A DNA stretch of 64,000 nt from Vampirovibrio chlorellavorus (GCA_003149345.1 QFWI01000016.1:348880-412879); one strand, 5' to 3'. Numbered from the stretch's first letter, positions 24,466 to 34,392 are shown. Numbers and translations: made by a program. Notes: generated by a model from the letters alone, not told the origin.

Positions 24466-27260
24466 TGATCACTCCTATTACTCTCTGTCAGCATACCGGC
24501 AGACTCTAGCAGGCCCGAAAAATTCAGGAATAATGTCACGTGGTTGTTAATGACAGCGGAGCCTTGAACGCCAGCGTGTTGAATAAAGGACTTTTCCAAT
24601 TCGACTGAAATATCCAGGGCATCAATAATATTCGTAGCCACAATACCTGCTTGACCCGAGCCTTCGAGCGGCAAGATGAGAAAAGCTTCTTCAGTATTGT
24701 GAGACACGGGTGTCACGGGTAAATAGTCATCCAGGAAGATCAGCAGAATGCTTTTTCCCTGATGGGGCAGGAATTTTCTATTCCCAATCCGCTCCACATC
24801 AGACATTTTGAACTGCTCGAGCCGAAGGATTTTAGACAGTTGAAGGGCGAAAATTTCATGATCGGCACTATTGAAGAGCAAGATGGACTGGTTTTGTTGC
24901 TGGGCTCGGTTGCCGTTGAGGAAAGTGCTTTCCTGAAGCCGTCTTTCCTCCTCTGCATTGATCTCTGAGAACGACAGTCCCGAGGTGGCGACCAGTCCGC
25001 TGACATCCAGAATCATGGCCACCCGTCCGTCACCCATAATCGTGGCGCCTGAAAAGCATTTGCAGTTCTTGATGAACTGTGAAAGCGGCTTGACGACGAT
25101 TTCCTCAATGTCGCGAATGCACTCCACAATAAGCCCATATTGCATATTGCCAGACTTAAGGACTAAGATGTTGTAATCGCTTCGGGAATCGCTGCGACGT
25201 TCTTTCAGGACGTTGGGATGATCTTCGGACAGTCGTTGGTCTTCAATGTTTTCGCGTCGGTTTACAATTACCTCCGGCGATATCGTTTCATCGTGCGACT
25301 CTACTGTTACTTTTTCATCCAGACCCAGGGTTGTACTGAGTTTGATGAGTGGCAACAGTTTCCCTCGAAGCCTGAGGACGGAAGCTGAGCCTACTTTTTC
25401 GATTCGGGTGGCGATTTGCGATGCCTTGACGCAGACCAGTTCTACCAGGTTGATTTGCGGAACGGCGAAGGTTTGACCGGCACTTTCCACGACCAGCGAT
25501 GGAATAATGGCCAGGGTCAAAGGCAGCCGTAGCAGGATTGTGGTACCTTTGCCTTTTTCTGTTTCAATACTGATACTGCCACCGATTTGCTCAATGTTGG
25601 TGCGCACCACGTCCATACCGACGCCTCGTCCCGACACATCGGTGACTTGTTCCGCCGTTGAAAAGCCTGGGGCGAAAATTAGATTGACTTGCTCCTGTAC
25701 ACTCATTTGCCGGAGTGTGGCTTCAGTGATAATCCCCTTTTCCAGTGCCTTTCTGGCCACGCGTTCGTGATCAATGCCAGCCCCGTCATCGATGACGGCA
25801 ATATTGATATGCCCGCTTTCCTGGTAGGCTTTTAAGATGACTGTGCCCTGGCGCGGTTTTCCGGCCTGCTCCCGTTGTTCTGGTTTCTCCATGCCATGAT
25901 CGCAGCAATTTCGGATCAAGTGGGTGAGCGGATCGGACAGGCTTTCCAGAATGGATTTGTCCAGCTCTACTTCCTCTCCCACCATTTGTAAGGCAATTTC
26001 TTTACCAAGGCTTCTCGAAAGATCCCGGATCACTCGGGGAAATTTTCCAAAAACACTGGCAATCGGCTGCATCCGTGTTTGCATGATGTGTTCTTGCAGA
26101 TCGCTGGTGACCAGATTGATGTTCTGGATAATGGCGTTCAGGCCTTCGTTATTATCGCTATTGCTCTTGTTTTCGATCGCACGAGCCAGCTGGTTTCTGG
26201 CCAAAACCATTTCACCGGCCAAGTCCATCAGGCGGTTCAGCAGATCGACTTTGACCCGAATGCTGTCGTTCGAGCTGTCGTTACCTGGGCTGCTTTTCGA
26301 AGCGGCTTTGAAAGCCGAGTCAGAAGGTGACGTTTTGCTGGTGACGACTGGTTTTTCTTCAGCTTTTTCAGGCGAAACGGTTACCGCCGCTTTTGTTTCC
26401 GGGGGGGATGCATTGGCGTTTTCTGTTGTTGTAGCGCTTCCTGATGAGCCGCTGTCCGCTTTATTGGAGGAGGCTTCTTCTCCAGTGACTTTGAATTCAG
26501 AGATTTGTGGCTCAGGAATATTTAGCGCTATGGAGAGTAAGTCGGCTTCCAGTACGGAGCTATATAGGAACAGAAAAGGCAGCGCTTCATCCAGCGAGTT
26601 TTCCAGCCCACTGATGCCAGAGATGTCCAGGGCCGTATCCAGTACGTTGCCGGTACTCATCAGCAAGTCCAGAAATTGAAGAGGACTCCGATTCTGGAAT
26701 GCCAGATCGTTGTCCGTAAATACTTTGATGGAATAAATTTTATGGCCATTTTGTTTGGCGGAATTGATGGCGACAGAGTCAGCGAATAACAAACTCCTCT
26801 CTGCTTCAGAGCCTTTGCCGGTTGTGTTTTCCTCTCCCGCTTTGGATACTTTCTCAATGGGAACCATGGCTCTGGGATTGATTAAATTCTCCAGCTGATC
26901 AACCACATCCTGAAAAGGGACAGTCTCGCTGTTGCCAATATCATCCAGCATCAGCCGCAGGCGATCCACTCCAATCAGCAGGGGATCCATCACTGCCGCG
27001 GTTGGCTCCAGTTTGCCATCCCGCATGATCATGAGGACGCTTTCCATGCTGTGGCTGAGCGCTTTTAAAGCCTCCAGTCCAAAGAATCCAGAGGCGCCTT
27101 TGATACTGTGAATGGCCCGAAAAACCCGGTTAATAATCTCAGGATCGACGGATTTACCATCCTCTTCCAGCTCCAATAAATCAGGCTCGATCGAAGCGAG
27201 ATGTTCTCGACTTTCAATCACAAACTCAAGGAGTAATGATTCATCGTTAATACTACTCAT
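24432..27260 (-). CDS. cheA: Chemotaxis histidine kinase CheA with tandem CheW-like C terminus
   Basis: At 942 residues this is longer than common CheA (about 650). Order: HPt domain with phosphorylated His51 in AIHSIKGASG; a variable region with a low-complexity Ser/Ala/Thr/Glu linker (about 270-330); dimerisation helices from about 332 (LLNRLMDLAGEMVLARNQL); HATPase with N box HLIRNCCDHGME (~452), VIDDGAGID (~490) and GRGVGMD (~548); a CheW-like P5 domain from about 588 that contains a polar insertion; and a second, divergent CheW-like domain (about 787-920: ILLFNSADHEIFALQLSKI). The GGAGG in the preceding STAS gene and a four-base overlap set the start. The second CheW-like domain suggests an extra array contact. 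Confidence 0.95.
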   Translation of the reverse strand: MSSINDESLLLEFVIESREHLASIEPDLLELEEDGKSVDPEIINRVFRAIHSIKGASGFFGLEALKALSHSMESVLMIMRDGKLEPTAAVMDPLLIGVDRLRLMLDDIGNSETVPFQDVVDQLENLINPRAMVPIEKVSKAGEENTTGKGSEAERSLLFADSVAINSAKQNGHKIYSIKVFTDNDLAFQNRSPLQFLDLLMSTGNVLDTALDISGISGLENSLDEALPFLFLYSSVLEADLLSIALNIPEPQISEFKVTGEEASSNKADSGSSGSATTTENANASPPETKAAVTVSPEKAEEKPVVTSKTSPSDSAFKAASKSSPGNDSSNDSIRVKVDLLNRLMDLAGEMVLARNQLARAIENKSNSDNNEGLNAIIQNINLVTSDLQEHIMQTRMQPIASVFGKFPRVIRDLSRSLGKEIALQMVGEEVELDKSILESLSDPLTHLIRNCCDHGMEKPEQREQAGKPRQGTVILKAYQESGHINIAVIDDGAGIDHERVARKALEKGIITEATLRQMSVQEQVNLIFAPGFSTAEQVTDVSGRGVGMDVVRTNIEQIGGSISIETEKGKGTTILLRLPLTLAIIPSLVVESAGQTFAVPQINLVELVCVKASQIATRIEKVGSASVLRLRGKLLPLIKLSTTLGLDEKVTVESHDETISPEVIVNRRENIEDQRLSEDHPNVLKERRSDSRSDYNILVLKSGNMQYGLIVECIRDIEEIVVKPLSQFIKNCKCFSGATIMGDGRVAMILDVSGLVATSGLSFSEINAEEERRLQESTFLNGNRAQQQNQSILLFNSADHEIFALQLSKILRLEQFKMSDVERIGNRKFLPHQGKSILLIFLDDYLPVTPVSHNTEEAFLILPLEGSGQAGIVATNIIDALDISVELEKSFIQHAGVQGSAVINNHVTLFLNFSGLLESAGMLTESNRSDQWQTDHLQHSY

Positions 27261-27568
27261 TTTACATTTTCCTCCAGATGAATCAGTTGCTCCAGTTTAC
27301 AGACTCGAATGACCTTGAGAACGCTTGGATTCAATACTTCGAGTTTCAACAGGCGGTTTTGAGTTTGGCAGGTTTTATAAAGGCCGATTAACAGTTTCAG
27401 TCCCAGAGAGTCGATGATTTCGACTTGCCGCATGTCCAGGACAACATCACCCTTTGGATTGGCGTTTATGGCCTCTAGCATTTTTTTTTGCAAGGCGTCA
27501 ATAAATGTCGAGTTGAAATTCTCTTCGGAAATTAACCGAAGTTCATTTTCATTGACAACAGTTTGCAT
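27257..27568 (-). CDS. STAS-domain protein (anti-sigma antagonist type)
   Basis: This is a 103-residue single STAS domain: DVVLDMRQVEIIDSLGLKLL is the SpoIIAA-like strand-loop-helix, with Ser in IDSLG at the position phosphorylated in anti-sigma factor antagonists. The following LIGLYKTCQTQNRLLKLEVL and a C-terminal strand/helix fit. It is the first gene of the chemotaxis operon and overlaps cheA by four bases. It may link the kinase to a partner-switch or to another regulator; no cognate anti-sigma kinase or PP2C phosphatase is in the window. The start codon has a modest ribosome-binding site (AAGGTCG). Confidence 0.8.
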   Translation of the reverse strand: MQTVVNENELRLISEENFNSTFIDALQKKMLEAINANPKGDVVLDMRQVEIIDSLGLKLLIGLYKTCQTQNRLLKLEVLNPSVLKVIRVCKLEQLIHLEENVK

Positions 27569-27639
27569 GGCTAATACGACCTTTATTGATGAGGATTGTA
27601 TGAAGTATTCAGATAGGGCTGCTTTTTAGTATATTGTTT

Positions 27640-27900
27640 TTAACGTAAAGCGATATCCACTCCAAAGTGGAGTCGTGGTTTTTGGCTGAAGGGCATCATT
27701 CGAATGATGGGATAGGCTATGTCTAGCCGGTCGCCGTGCCCACCATACATCAGGTTGGATGTGGTGGCGGTTAAGGGTAGTTCACTGGCGGTATAGGGTA
27801 TCACCGGCTCTTGGGCGAACGCGCTGAAAAAAGGGGGCAGGCTGGTTGTTAAAAGCAGTGGCGAAATTTCAATGCTATGGGTAAACGAAAAAACGTTCAT
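27640..27900 (-). CDS. Doubtful small hypothetical protein
   Basis: This is an 86-codon frame from the ATG at 27900 with a weak ribosome-binding site (AAGAAGT). The N terminus is mildly hydrophobic (IEISPLLLTTSLPPFFSAFA), and the tail PRLHFGVDIALR recalls the closing strand of an outer-membrane barrel. It lies just upstream of the STAS gene on the same strand. It could be a short secreted protein, a decayed barrel gene or a chance frame. No family is recognised. Confidence 0.3.
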   Translation of the reverse strand: MNVFSFTHSIEISPLLLTTSLPPFFSAFAQEPVIPYTASELPLTATTSNLMYGGHGDRLDIAYPIIRMMPFSQKPRLHFGVDIALR

Positions 27901-28429
27901 TACTTCTTGCGCATTCCCAATAAGTAACACTTATAGACCGCACAAACGTTTAATCCCCATGGCCCCTTAGGGCGTCGTGGGAGAACCAGAGGCAAAATCT
28001 TTAGCTACTCTTTTCGAATGTTGTGCTTTTTTTTAAGGTTTAGAGCTTGATATTGGTGGGCGGACAACATATCTAGAATCAATATACAAGATTTTGTTTA
28101 AATATGATGCCCTCTGCTTCGGATTTCCACTTTTTAGAGTAGCCATTTTGTTACGAGTTACCTGAGCGCTCTTTTCTCAGAATTGAGGCGGGCTTGCGGA
28201 CTTTTAGGAGCTTAAAGGGCAGGCCACTGCGGTTGTCGCTTTTCAATCTTTTCTTTAAGGCATACTTACCTTCTTTAAAATCCTACAGCCAGAGGTTTTC
28301 CAGACCCACGGCAAATTTGCATTATAGGTGTTGATTGCTAAAGATATTGCCCCTGACTTGAATGGTTTTCATCATTGATTGGTCACGTTGAACGAGTTTA
28401 TTTTTTATTGATTGTTTGGGAGTTGGAAG
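27901..28429. other. Intergenic region between divergent chemotaxis transcripts
   Basis: About 530 bases with A+T-rich patches, consistent with divergent promoters for the leftward chemotaxis genes and the rightward membrane chemoreceptor. The last 20 bases include GGGAG, the ribosome-binding site of the receptor. No conserved riboswitch, RNA gene or protein frame was recognised. Confidence 0.3.
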
Positions 28430-30757
28430 ATGTTGTCGCTCATCTGCAAGCCGATGGTTAAAATCCTTAATTGCTTTTCCTACAACGTAAAGTTCGGCGT
28501 GCTTTCCTTGTTGTTTCTTGCTGTGCTGATTAACCCAGTGCATGTTTTAAATGATTACGTGGAAGGTTCCAATAATTTTGCCAGAAAGGAAATCGCAGGC
28601 TTACAGTACATTAGCCCGGTTAAGGCTTTATTGTTTAGCGTCAACCATTATAGTCTGACTCACGGCACCCCATCCTCTTCCGCTTGGGCTGATATTGAGC
28701 GGAACTGGGCTGCGTTAGAACGGGTAGAGCGTGATAAAGGGAGGCTATTGGCCTCTAAAGGCGCTTTTTCTGATTTAAAGACAGCCTACAGCAACTTTGT
28801 AAGCGCGGAAGCGAGTCCTAAAACGGATGAGCAGCGGTATGCGGCTTTAGACAATTTGATGAGCAAGGCCATTGCCCTGATTGGTACGGTTGGAACCAAC
28901 TCAAACCTGGTTTTGGATCCCGATGCGGATGCCTACCATGTCATGGATACGATAGTTTATCGCTTGCCGGTTCTGGTTCAGTATATTAATCAACTGCATC
29001 ATCACAGTCTGGCCCTGAACCGTCAAAGCCATGTCAGTCTGGAGGATGTGGAAAAGGCCATTGAGTTAAAGACTCATTCGGCTGATACCCTGGCCTTAAC
29101 CCAGAGAAATTTGGATGCGACGTTGGGATCCACCAGGGATAAAATGGTTGGCTTTGAGCTGAAGCCGGTTTTTGGCCAGTATTTCCCAACCCTGAGTCAG
29201 TTTATTGACTATAGCAGGAGCGCCTTGCGTTCCATTGGTGGAGAAGGCGGGAGTGCCACGGTGTTTCGGGCTTCGTCTTCCAAAATGACCCATTTGTCGC
29301 TGGCCGCCTCTCAATATGCTTCCGCGTTTTATGATAAGGGCAGTCAGGTAATGTTGAGACTGCTACAACAGCGGATTCACAGAACCAATGAGCCCTGGAA
29401 CTTTATGGTGATTGTTTCCAGCCTTGTCTCTTTATTCATTTTTTATTGCATGACCAGCTTCCGCTTGTCTGTTGTCCAGACGGTCAAGGAGCTGGAAAAC
29501 GTGAGTAGGAATTTGGCCAACGGGGATTTGACCCAGCGCGTCAAAGTGGAAACTCGGGATGAGTTGAGCTATGTGGGACACGCCTTCAACCAGATGGCCG
29601 AAGCATTCTCCACGCTGATTGGCGAGGTCAAGGACAACGCGTTTCAGGTCACTTCCGCTTCAGAGAGCTTGTCGGCCACTTCCACCCAGATGAAACAGGA
29701 AGCAATGTCCATGACCCAACTCTCGGAGACGGCCAGCCATTTGAGCGAAACTGTGGATGATAGCGTCAAAACGGTCGCCGCGGCAGTGGAACAAAGTAGC
29801 GCCAATATTAGTGAGGTCTCCAAGGCCAGTAGCAATGTGGAGCATAATATCCAGATTGTTAAAAATTCCGCTGAGGATGTTTCAACCCGTATGCAGTCCA
29901 TTGCCGATGCCGCAGAGGATATGTCGACCTCTGTTACCACGGTGGCTTCGGCGATGCAGGAAATGTCGGCTTCCTTGAATGAAGTCTCTCAAAGCGCCGC
30001 TGATGCGGCCAAGGTGGCCAACGTGGCCGAAGGAACCGCCAAGGCCACCAGCGAAACGGTGAATGCCCTGGGGAATTCCGCCCGGGAGATTGAAAATGTG
30101 CTGGGCGTGATCAAGGAAATCGCCTCGCAAACCAACCTCTTGGCCTTGAACGCCACTATTGAGGCCGCCAGCGCCGGAGAAGCGGGGAAAGGCTTTGCCG
30201 TGGTGGCCAATGAGGTAAAAGAGTTGGCCAAACGTTCCGCCGAGGCCACTGAGGACATTCGTTCCCGTATTGAAAACATGCAATCCAATACCCATGCGGC
30301 GGTGAGCGCGATTGAGCAGATTTTGCTTATTATTTCGGAAATCAACCATATCAATTCCACCATTGCCAGCGCAGTGGAGGAACAGACGGCCACGGTGAGC
30401 GAGATCACCCGTAGCGTGGCAGGGGCGGCCAAGTCTGCTGGCGAGGTTACTAAAAATGTGCAGGAAGTCGCTGAGACCACAGCCACTGTGGCCCTTAAAA
30501 TTAATGAGGCCAACCAGGGGGTTAGCCTCATTGCCACCAATATCGCGGAGCTGGCCCAGGGAACGAATGAAATTGCCAAAGGGGCTGGCAGTGCCGCGAC
30601 CGGTACCGCCCAGATGGCCGAAAAAGTGGAGCAGGTTACCCACACCAGTGTGTCCACAGAAAAAGGCGCCAGTAATGTGCAGGCCACGGCGCAAGACCTG
30701 TCCGAGCTGGCTGGCCGCTTGCGGGTAGTGGTAGACCGTTTTAAAGTGGCCGTTTAA
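28430..30757 (+). CDS. Membrane methyl-accepting chemotaxis protein with HAMP domain
   Basis: This is a 775-residue classical chemoreceptor: membrane helix 1 (about 17-37, [13 protein letters not shown]), a large helical extracytoplasmic ligand domain (about 40-320), membrane helix 2 (about 323-345, [18 protein letters not shown]), HAMP ([19 protein letters not shown]), then a long MCP coiled coil with the tip [20 protein letters not shown] and [22 protein letters not shown] precedes the ATG at eight bases. The stimulus is unknown. It is divergent from the che operon and ends before a bidirectional terminator, so it is probably monocistronic. Confidence 0.93.
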   Translation: MLSLICKPMVKILNCFSYNVKFGVLSLLFLAVLINPVHVLNDYVEGSNNFARKEIAGLQYISPVKALLFSVNHYSLTHGTPSSSAWADIERNWAALERVERDKGRLLASKGAFSDLKTAYSNFVSAEASPKTDEQRYAALDNLMSKAIALIGTVGTNSNLVLDPDADAYHVMDTIVYRLPVLVQYINQLHHHSLALNRQSHVSLEDVEKAIELKTHSADTLALTQRNLDATLGSTRDKMVGFELKPVFGQYFPTLSQFIDYSRSALRSIGGEGGSATVFRASSSKMTHLSLAASQYASAFYDKGSQVMLRLLQQRIHRTNEPWNFMVIVSSLVSLFIFYCMTSFRLSVVQTVKELENVSRNLANGDLTQRVKVETRDELSYVGHAFNQMAEAFSTLIGEVKDNAFQVTSASESLSATSTQMKQEAMSMTQLSETASHLSETVDDSVKTVAAAVEQSSANISEVSKASSNVEHNIQIVKNSAEDVSTRMQSIADAAEDMSTSVTTVASAMQEMSASLNEVSQSAADAAKVANVAEGTAKATSETVNALGNSAREIENVLGVIKEIASQTNLLALNATIEAASAGEAGKGFAVVANEVKELAKRSAEATEDIRSRIENMQSNTHAAVSAIEQILLIISEINHINSTIASAVEEQTATVSEITRSVAGAAKSAGEVTKNVQEVAETTATVALKINEANQGVSLIATNIAELAQGTNEIAKGAGSAATGTAQMAEKVEQVTHTSVSTEKGASNVQATAQDLSELAGRLRVVVDRFKVAV

Positions 30758-31107
30758 GGGTGAAATACAGCTGCGCGAGACTGGAAAACAAAGCCCAACC
30801 TATGAATCCGTATAACGGCTCATTGCACTGTGTACTGATGGTTCAGCCAGGCAGTACCCAAGAGGGTAAAACTACCGAGGCCAGCGAAAAACCTCGGGCC
30901 TTTCCTCAGGCCTTTCAATGTTTTGCGGCCAACAAACAGTTTGTGCGTTGCTTGCGCCAGCGTCGCAGGTTTCATTCATGGTAGTCTCTAAAAAAAAGAG
31001 CGGTGTACCGGGTGGGTACGCCGCTCTTTTTGGGGTAATTGATGGATTTCAGGTCAAGTCTTGAACGCCTTGTCCTGCTTCCAACAGGCAATGGGGCCTG
31101 ATAACGT
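30758..31107. other. Convergent intergenic region
   Basis: About 350 bases between the ends of the rightward receptor and the leftward secreted protein. It contains the strong bidirectional terminator at 30990-31031. A 74-codon GTG frame (30760-30984) is present but lacks a ribosome-binding site and family features, so it is not called. Confidence 0.4.
30990..31031. terminator. Bidirectional intrinsic terminator
   Basis: GAGCGG at 30998-31003 pairs with CCGCTC at 31021-31026, and GTACC with GGTAC inside, separated by single mismatched bases around a five-base loop. The stem is flanked by A8 on the left and T5 on the right, so it can terminate the rightward receptor transcript and the leftward transcript of 31108-32442. 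Confidence 0.9.
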
Positions 31108-32442
31108 TTATTCCACAGCCGGGCTGTTCAGCGTTTCCGGGCTATCAGCGTTGGTGGCGGAGGATTGAGCCTCTTCAGCAGCAGGGCTTTCCTCCGGCGC
31201 TACCGGGCTGGTCGTGACAGGTTCTACTGCGGGTGCCGGAGTCGCCTTGGGTGTGGTTTGCGTCTCGGTGGCAATGGCCAGGCTCATCATCTGGTTAACG
31301 GAACGCAGTAACTTGCTAGCCTGACTGCTAAACAGGCTGGGCTCTACCTGCATTTCGTATTCCCGTACTTTGCGCACTTTAATGGCTGAAGACACGCCCA
31401 TTTGGCGCATGGCAATGTTTGTGGCGAAGCCCAGGGCTTGAGCCCCGAAGTTTTGGCCTTCAAAGCGAACCAGCCCAACGGGATCTACATTTTGAACCGG
31501 CTTTTTCAGGATGAAGTTCAATTGGTAGTTGGCGCTGTAGGCGGTTTGGTTCTCGCCAACACGGGTGAAAAAGCGCACGTGGCTGCCGGGGCTAATGGAC
31601 AGGCCGAAGGTGGAGTCCTTGGCGCTGCTCCCAAAGGGGTTGCCCGGTAAAAAGCCACCGATGGCTTTTAGTTTTTTAAAATCCACATAGTAGGTGACGG
31701 CGATGGGAGTGAAGTCGGAAAAGTCCTGATAAGCCCTGCTTTTGGCTTTGGTTTCCCCGGTTTGGGCAAAACCGGCCCCGATTTGCTTCATACCGTCCAT
31801 AAAGCTGGGTTTAGCGCCCGCGAAAATATCGCTGTTTACATCCAGCCGCTCCAGGGGGAAACCTTCGGGAACCACAGACCAAACCGTGTTCTTACCGAAT
31901 TTGGTTGCCCGCTGCGTGTTGCTGGTCAAATCATCGTTGTGTTTGCCACGGGTCAGGGTTTCCTGCACAAAGGCTTGATAGTTGGCGCTATTGGCGATTT
32001 GCTCATGGGGGACAACCTCAAAGCCTTGCTGGGCCATTTGCTCCTGGAATTCCCGGTAAATCTGCTCGGTGACTTGTTGGCGCACCTGAGGGGTGATGTT
32101 TTTTACCTGGAGTTCCCAGCGGTTGTCGCTCCAGTTTCCGTTTCGAATCTCGTTCAGGGTACTGCCGTTGGTTTGTTCCACCACCACTTCGGAAAATACG
32201 ACGTGAAAACCTACGATGCCGACCCGGTGAACGCCGTTGACCGATTCCTTGCGAGAAAATGTACTGGTTTTTGGGCTTTTGGTGTCCACATATTCCTTGG
32301 TTACAGTCGCGGGTTGTTGCTGCAAGGCCTGAAAATCAAAGGGAGAGATGAATTCGCGGGCCTGGGCTGGCAGGGATGAGCAAATGAGCATTCCGGCCAT
32401 CAGCAGGCTGAGAAGCGGTGAAACACGTCGGGAAAAATGCAT
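31108..32442 (-). CDS. Secreted protein of unknown family
   Basis: This 444-residue protein has a clear signal peptide (SPLLSLLMAGMLICSSLPAQA). The mature part is mixed alpha/beta (GIVGFHVVFSEVVVEQ; VTYYVDFKKLKAIGGF; HVRFFTRVGENQ; YQLNFILKKPV). It ends in a Pro/Ala/Glu/Ser-rich tail of about 60 residues that looks disordered. No catalytic motif, lipobox or anchor is visible. A region with TATAGT about 70 bases upstream may be its promoter. It stands alone between a bidirectional terminator and gloA. The function is not recognised. Confidence 0.75.
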   Translation of the reverse strand: MHFSRRVSPLLSLLMAGMLICSSLPAQAREFISPFDFQALQQQPATVTKEYVDTKSPKTSTFSRKESVNGVHRVGIVGFHVVFSEVVVEQTNGSTLNEIRNGNWSDNRWELQVKNITPQVRQQVTEQIYREFQEQMAQQGFEVVPHEQIANSANYQAFVQETLTRGKHNDDLTSNTQRATKFGKNTVWSVVPEGFPLERLDVNSDIFAGAKPSFMDGMKQIGAGFAQTGETKAKSRAYQDFSDFTPIAVTYYVDFKKLKAIGGFLPGNPFGSSAKDSTFGLSISPGSHVRFFTRVGENQTAYSANYQLNFILKKPVQNVDPVGLVRFEGQNFGAQALGFATNIAMRQMGVSSAIKVRKVREYEMQVEPSLFSSQASKLLRSVNQMMSLAIATETQTTPKATPAPAVEPVTTSPVAPEESPAAEEAQSSATNADSPETLNSPAVE

Positions 32443-32553
32443 GGGGATGGGTTCCTATTCGTCAAAACAAGACTTTGCAATACACAGTTGTGTTTTAACT
32501 ATAAAATAAACAAGTTGCTTTGGCGACTATGGTCTGGGATAGAAGTCGTGACC

Positions 32554-32928
32554 CTAGTCGGGATGCCCGGAAAGAAGCTCAATCTCATAGCCATCGGGAT
32601 CTTCAATAAACGCCATGGAGCGCCCGTTGCCCATTTCAGTGCATTCTTCGGTAATCTTAACGCCTTCTGAACGCATTTTTTCAAGCGTTTCCGGGACGCT
32701 TTCAACCTGAAAGGCCAGGTGAAAAATATCCTCGGGTAATTGAAAGTCAGGATCCCAGGGCAAATAAGCCAGCTCCAGCTCCGTGGGCGATCCAGGCAAG
32801 GCCATAAAGGCCAGTTGACTCCCCCGAGGAGAGGTTTTCCGGGCCCGACAGGTCATATTGAAATAACGACTGTAAAAAGCGATGGCCCGGTCAATATCCC
32901 GAACTTTCAAGCGAGTGTGTAAAAACAT
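32554..32928 (-). CDS. gloA: Glyoxalase I (lactoylglutathione lyase)
   Basis: This 124-residue VOC-superfamily protein has the features of glyoxalase I: a His near the N terminus (MFLHTRLKVRDIDRAIAFY), a Glu in PTELELAYLPWD, a His in DIFHLAFQVES, and a Glu in FIEDPDGYEIELL, which together would form the metal site. It isomerises the hemithioacetal of methylglyoxal and glutathione. It is 111 bases upstream of the secreted protein gene on the same strand; the two do not look functionally linked. Length and motifs are typical. Confidence 0.92.
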   Translation of the reverse strand: MFLHTRLKVRDIDRAIAFYSRYFNMTCRARKTSPRGSQLAFMALPGSPTELELAYLPWDPDFQLPEDIFHLAFQVESVPETLEKMRSEGVKITEECTEMGNGRSMAFIEDPDGYEIELLSGHPD

Positions 32929-33276
32929 GCGGCCTCTTTCTTTTAATGCGCTAACGTTAAAGCCTGAATGCGGATGCTGGTTTCGATGGTGGTTTTACAT
33001 GATGAGATGATGGTTTTTGTAATGCGCCAAGCCCAGTTTATAACGAGTGGTATCAGCATTGAAGTCCCTGACTGTCTGGCAAACCGTGCAGGAGGCTATT
33101 GTGGCAATTTGATCTTTTTTTCGGTTTGATTGGGATTGAAGCGTTGGGAAGTGGCACCCCCACTCGTTATCTGTATCTCGCCCGCTCTCTGTATCTCGGT
33201 GTTTTGCCTCTGTTTTTTATATTGAGGCTTTGACATTGAGGGGTTTCAGTTCAGATGAAAGGACATCACTGCCAAG
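32929..33276. other. Divergent intergenic region with long inverted repeat
   Basis: About 350 bases between leftward gloA and the rightward HAD gene. ATAACGAGTGG at 33040-33050 is repeated inverted as CCACTCGTTAT at 33160-33170, enclosing about 110 bases; just after it CTGTATCTCG occurs twice. This could be the closing stem of a small RNA, a miniature element with short terminal repeats, or paired regulator sites. No protein frame is convincing. Confidence 0.35.
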
Positions 33277-34344
33277 ATGTACAGCATTTCAACCAGCATC
33301 CTGAAGCCTACGACCCCCAAGGTTCGGTTTCATGGTGGCGATCCGGCGGGAGACACAAAGAAATCAAAGCCCACCCCGCTTTCGCTTCAAGCGGATCAGC
33401 TTCAGTTGTCCGTTCCCAAGCTGGACAGACCAGCGTGGTTTAACCCCCAAGCGACCCGGGTCCTGTTGTCTGTGGATTATGACGGTACCCTCAGCACGGA
33501 TTTGGCTGGGGCCGAACGCTTTCAGCAGCAATGGAACGATGGTTTACTGCATCTGAATACCGGGCGTTCCGTGGAAGATTTGGCGCCACTGGGGGAGCGG
33601 TTTCGAGGGCTCAAACTCTACGCCCTGAGTACTTCCAATGGTGAAGGGCTGTTTATCAATCATCACGGGCTCCCGGCAAGTCGCTGGATAGCGCAGATTG
33701 CGGAACAGCAGCAGCGGGGACAAAACGCTCAGTTTCCCGACTGGCAGCAGTCTGTCCAGGCCAAAACGGGCTGGGACTCCTTTCGGGTCGCCCGGGTGAT
33801 ACGTTCTTTTATTGATCGACAACTGGCCTATCCCGGCTACGGCCCACTGGAGTGTGTTCCCCTGTCAGAAACGGTGACTCCGGCGATTTTGGAGGCTTTA
33901 CACAAGGAGCGTATTCAGGCCGAGTATAGTGAAGAAGACGATACCTTGCATAAATTCAGTCCCCAAGGCTATGCCAAGCATTCCCCGGTGCTTTTTTTGG
34001 CTGAGCAATGCCCAAACCTCAAGCAGGTAGTGGTGGCGGGGGATGGTTTGAACGATTTCGCCCTGATGACCATGGCCTCGGTGGTGAATGGCAGTGGGCA
34101 GCCAGTCAGGGTGGAGCGGGTGCTGGTGGCTCGGGATAATGCCTTTGTGGGACGTGTCTTGCGAGAGGCTCCCAACCCGTTTCATGTCAAATTGGTGCGT
34201 CCCGAGCGGGGAGCGCTGTTTGAGGTTATTGCCGCCCAGGTGACTGGGGGTTGTTCTTCTGATACCGCTGATATCGAAAAACTGGCCGATACCGAAAAAA
34301 CGGTAAATTTGGATGCGGAAACGGCAGTCACGCCTCGGCTCTAA
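33277..34344 (+). CDS. HAD-superfamily hydrolase (Cof/sucrose-phosphatase-like)
   Basis: A 60-residue disordered-looking N terminus precedes a HAD phosphatase domain: motif I LLSVDYDGTLST (nucleophile and acid Asp), LLHLNTGRSVEDL for motif II, KHSPVLFLAEQ with a conserved Lys, and motif IV VVVAGDGLNDFALM. Motifs and the large cap resemble Cof-type sugar phosphatases. The substrate is unknown. The start at 33277 has a poor ribosome-binding site but the N terminus contains VRFHGGDPAGD, similar in style to the membrane protein at 14031. About 45 residues after motif IV are unusual for the family. Confidence 0.8.
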   Translation: MYSISTSILKPTTPKVRFHGGDPAGDTKKSKPTPLSLQADQLQLSVPKLDRPAWFNPQATRVLLSVDYDGTLSTDLAGAERFQQQWNDGLLHLNTGRSVEDLAPLGERFRGLKLYALSTSNGEGLFINHHGLPASRWIAQIAEQQQRGQNAQFPDWQQSVQAKTGWDSFRVARVIRSFIDRQLAYPGYGPLECVPLSETVTPAILEALHKERIQAEYSEEDDTLHKFSPQGYAKHSPVLFLAEQCPNLKQVVVAGDGLNDFALMTMASVVNGSGQPVRVERVLVARDNAFVGRVLREAPNPFHVKLVRPERGALFEVIAAQVTGGCSSDTADIEKLADTEKTVNLDAETAVTPRL

Positions 34345-34392
34345 CGCCCCGTTCAGCTTTCTCCGAATCCTTAGTGCGCCGCTGTCTAGCTC

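Noticed and set aside
27901..28429. Possible c-di-GMP riboswitch upstream of the membrane chemoreceptor
   Set aside because: Chemoreceptor leaders sometimes carry GEMM elements, but none of the conserved GEMM sequence blocks was found here.
30760..30984. 74-codon GTG frame after the membrane chemoreceptor
   Set aside because: No ribosome-binding site, atypical Cys/Arg-rich composition and no family features; it lies between the receptor stop and a bidirectional terminator, where untranslated 3' sequence is expected.
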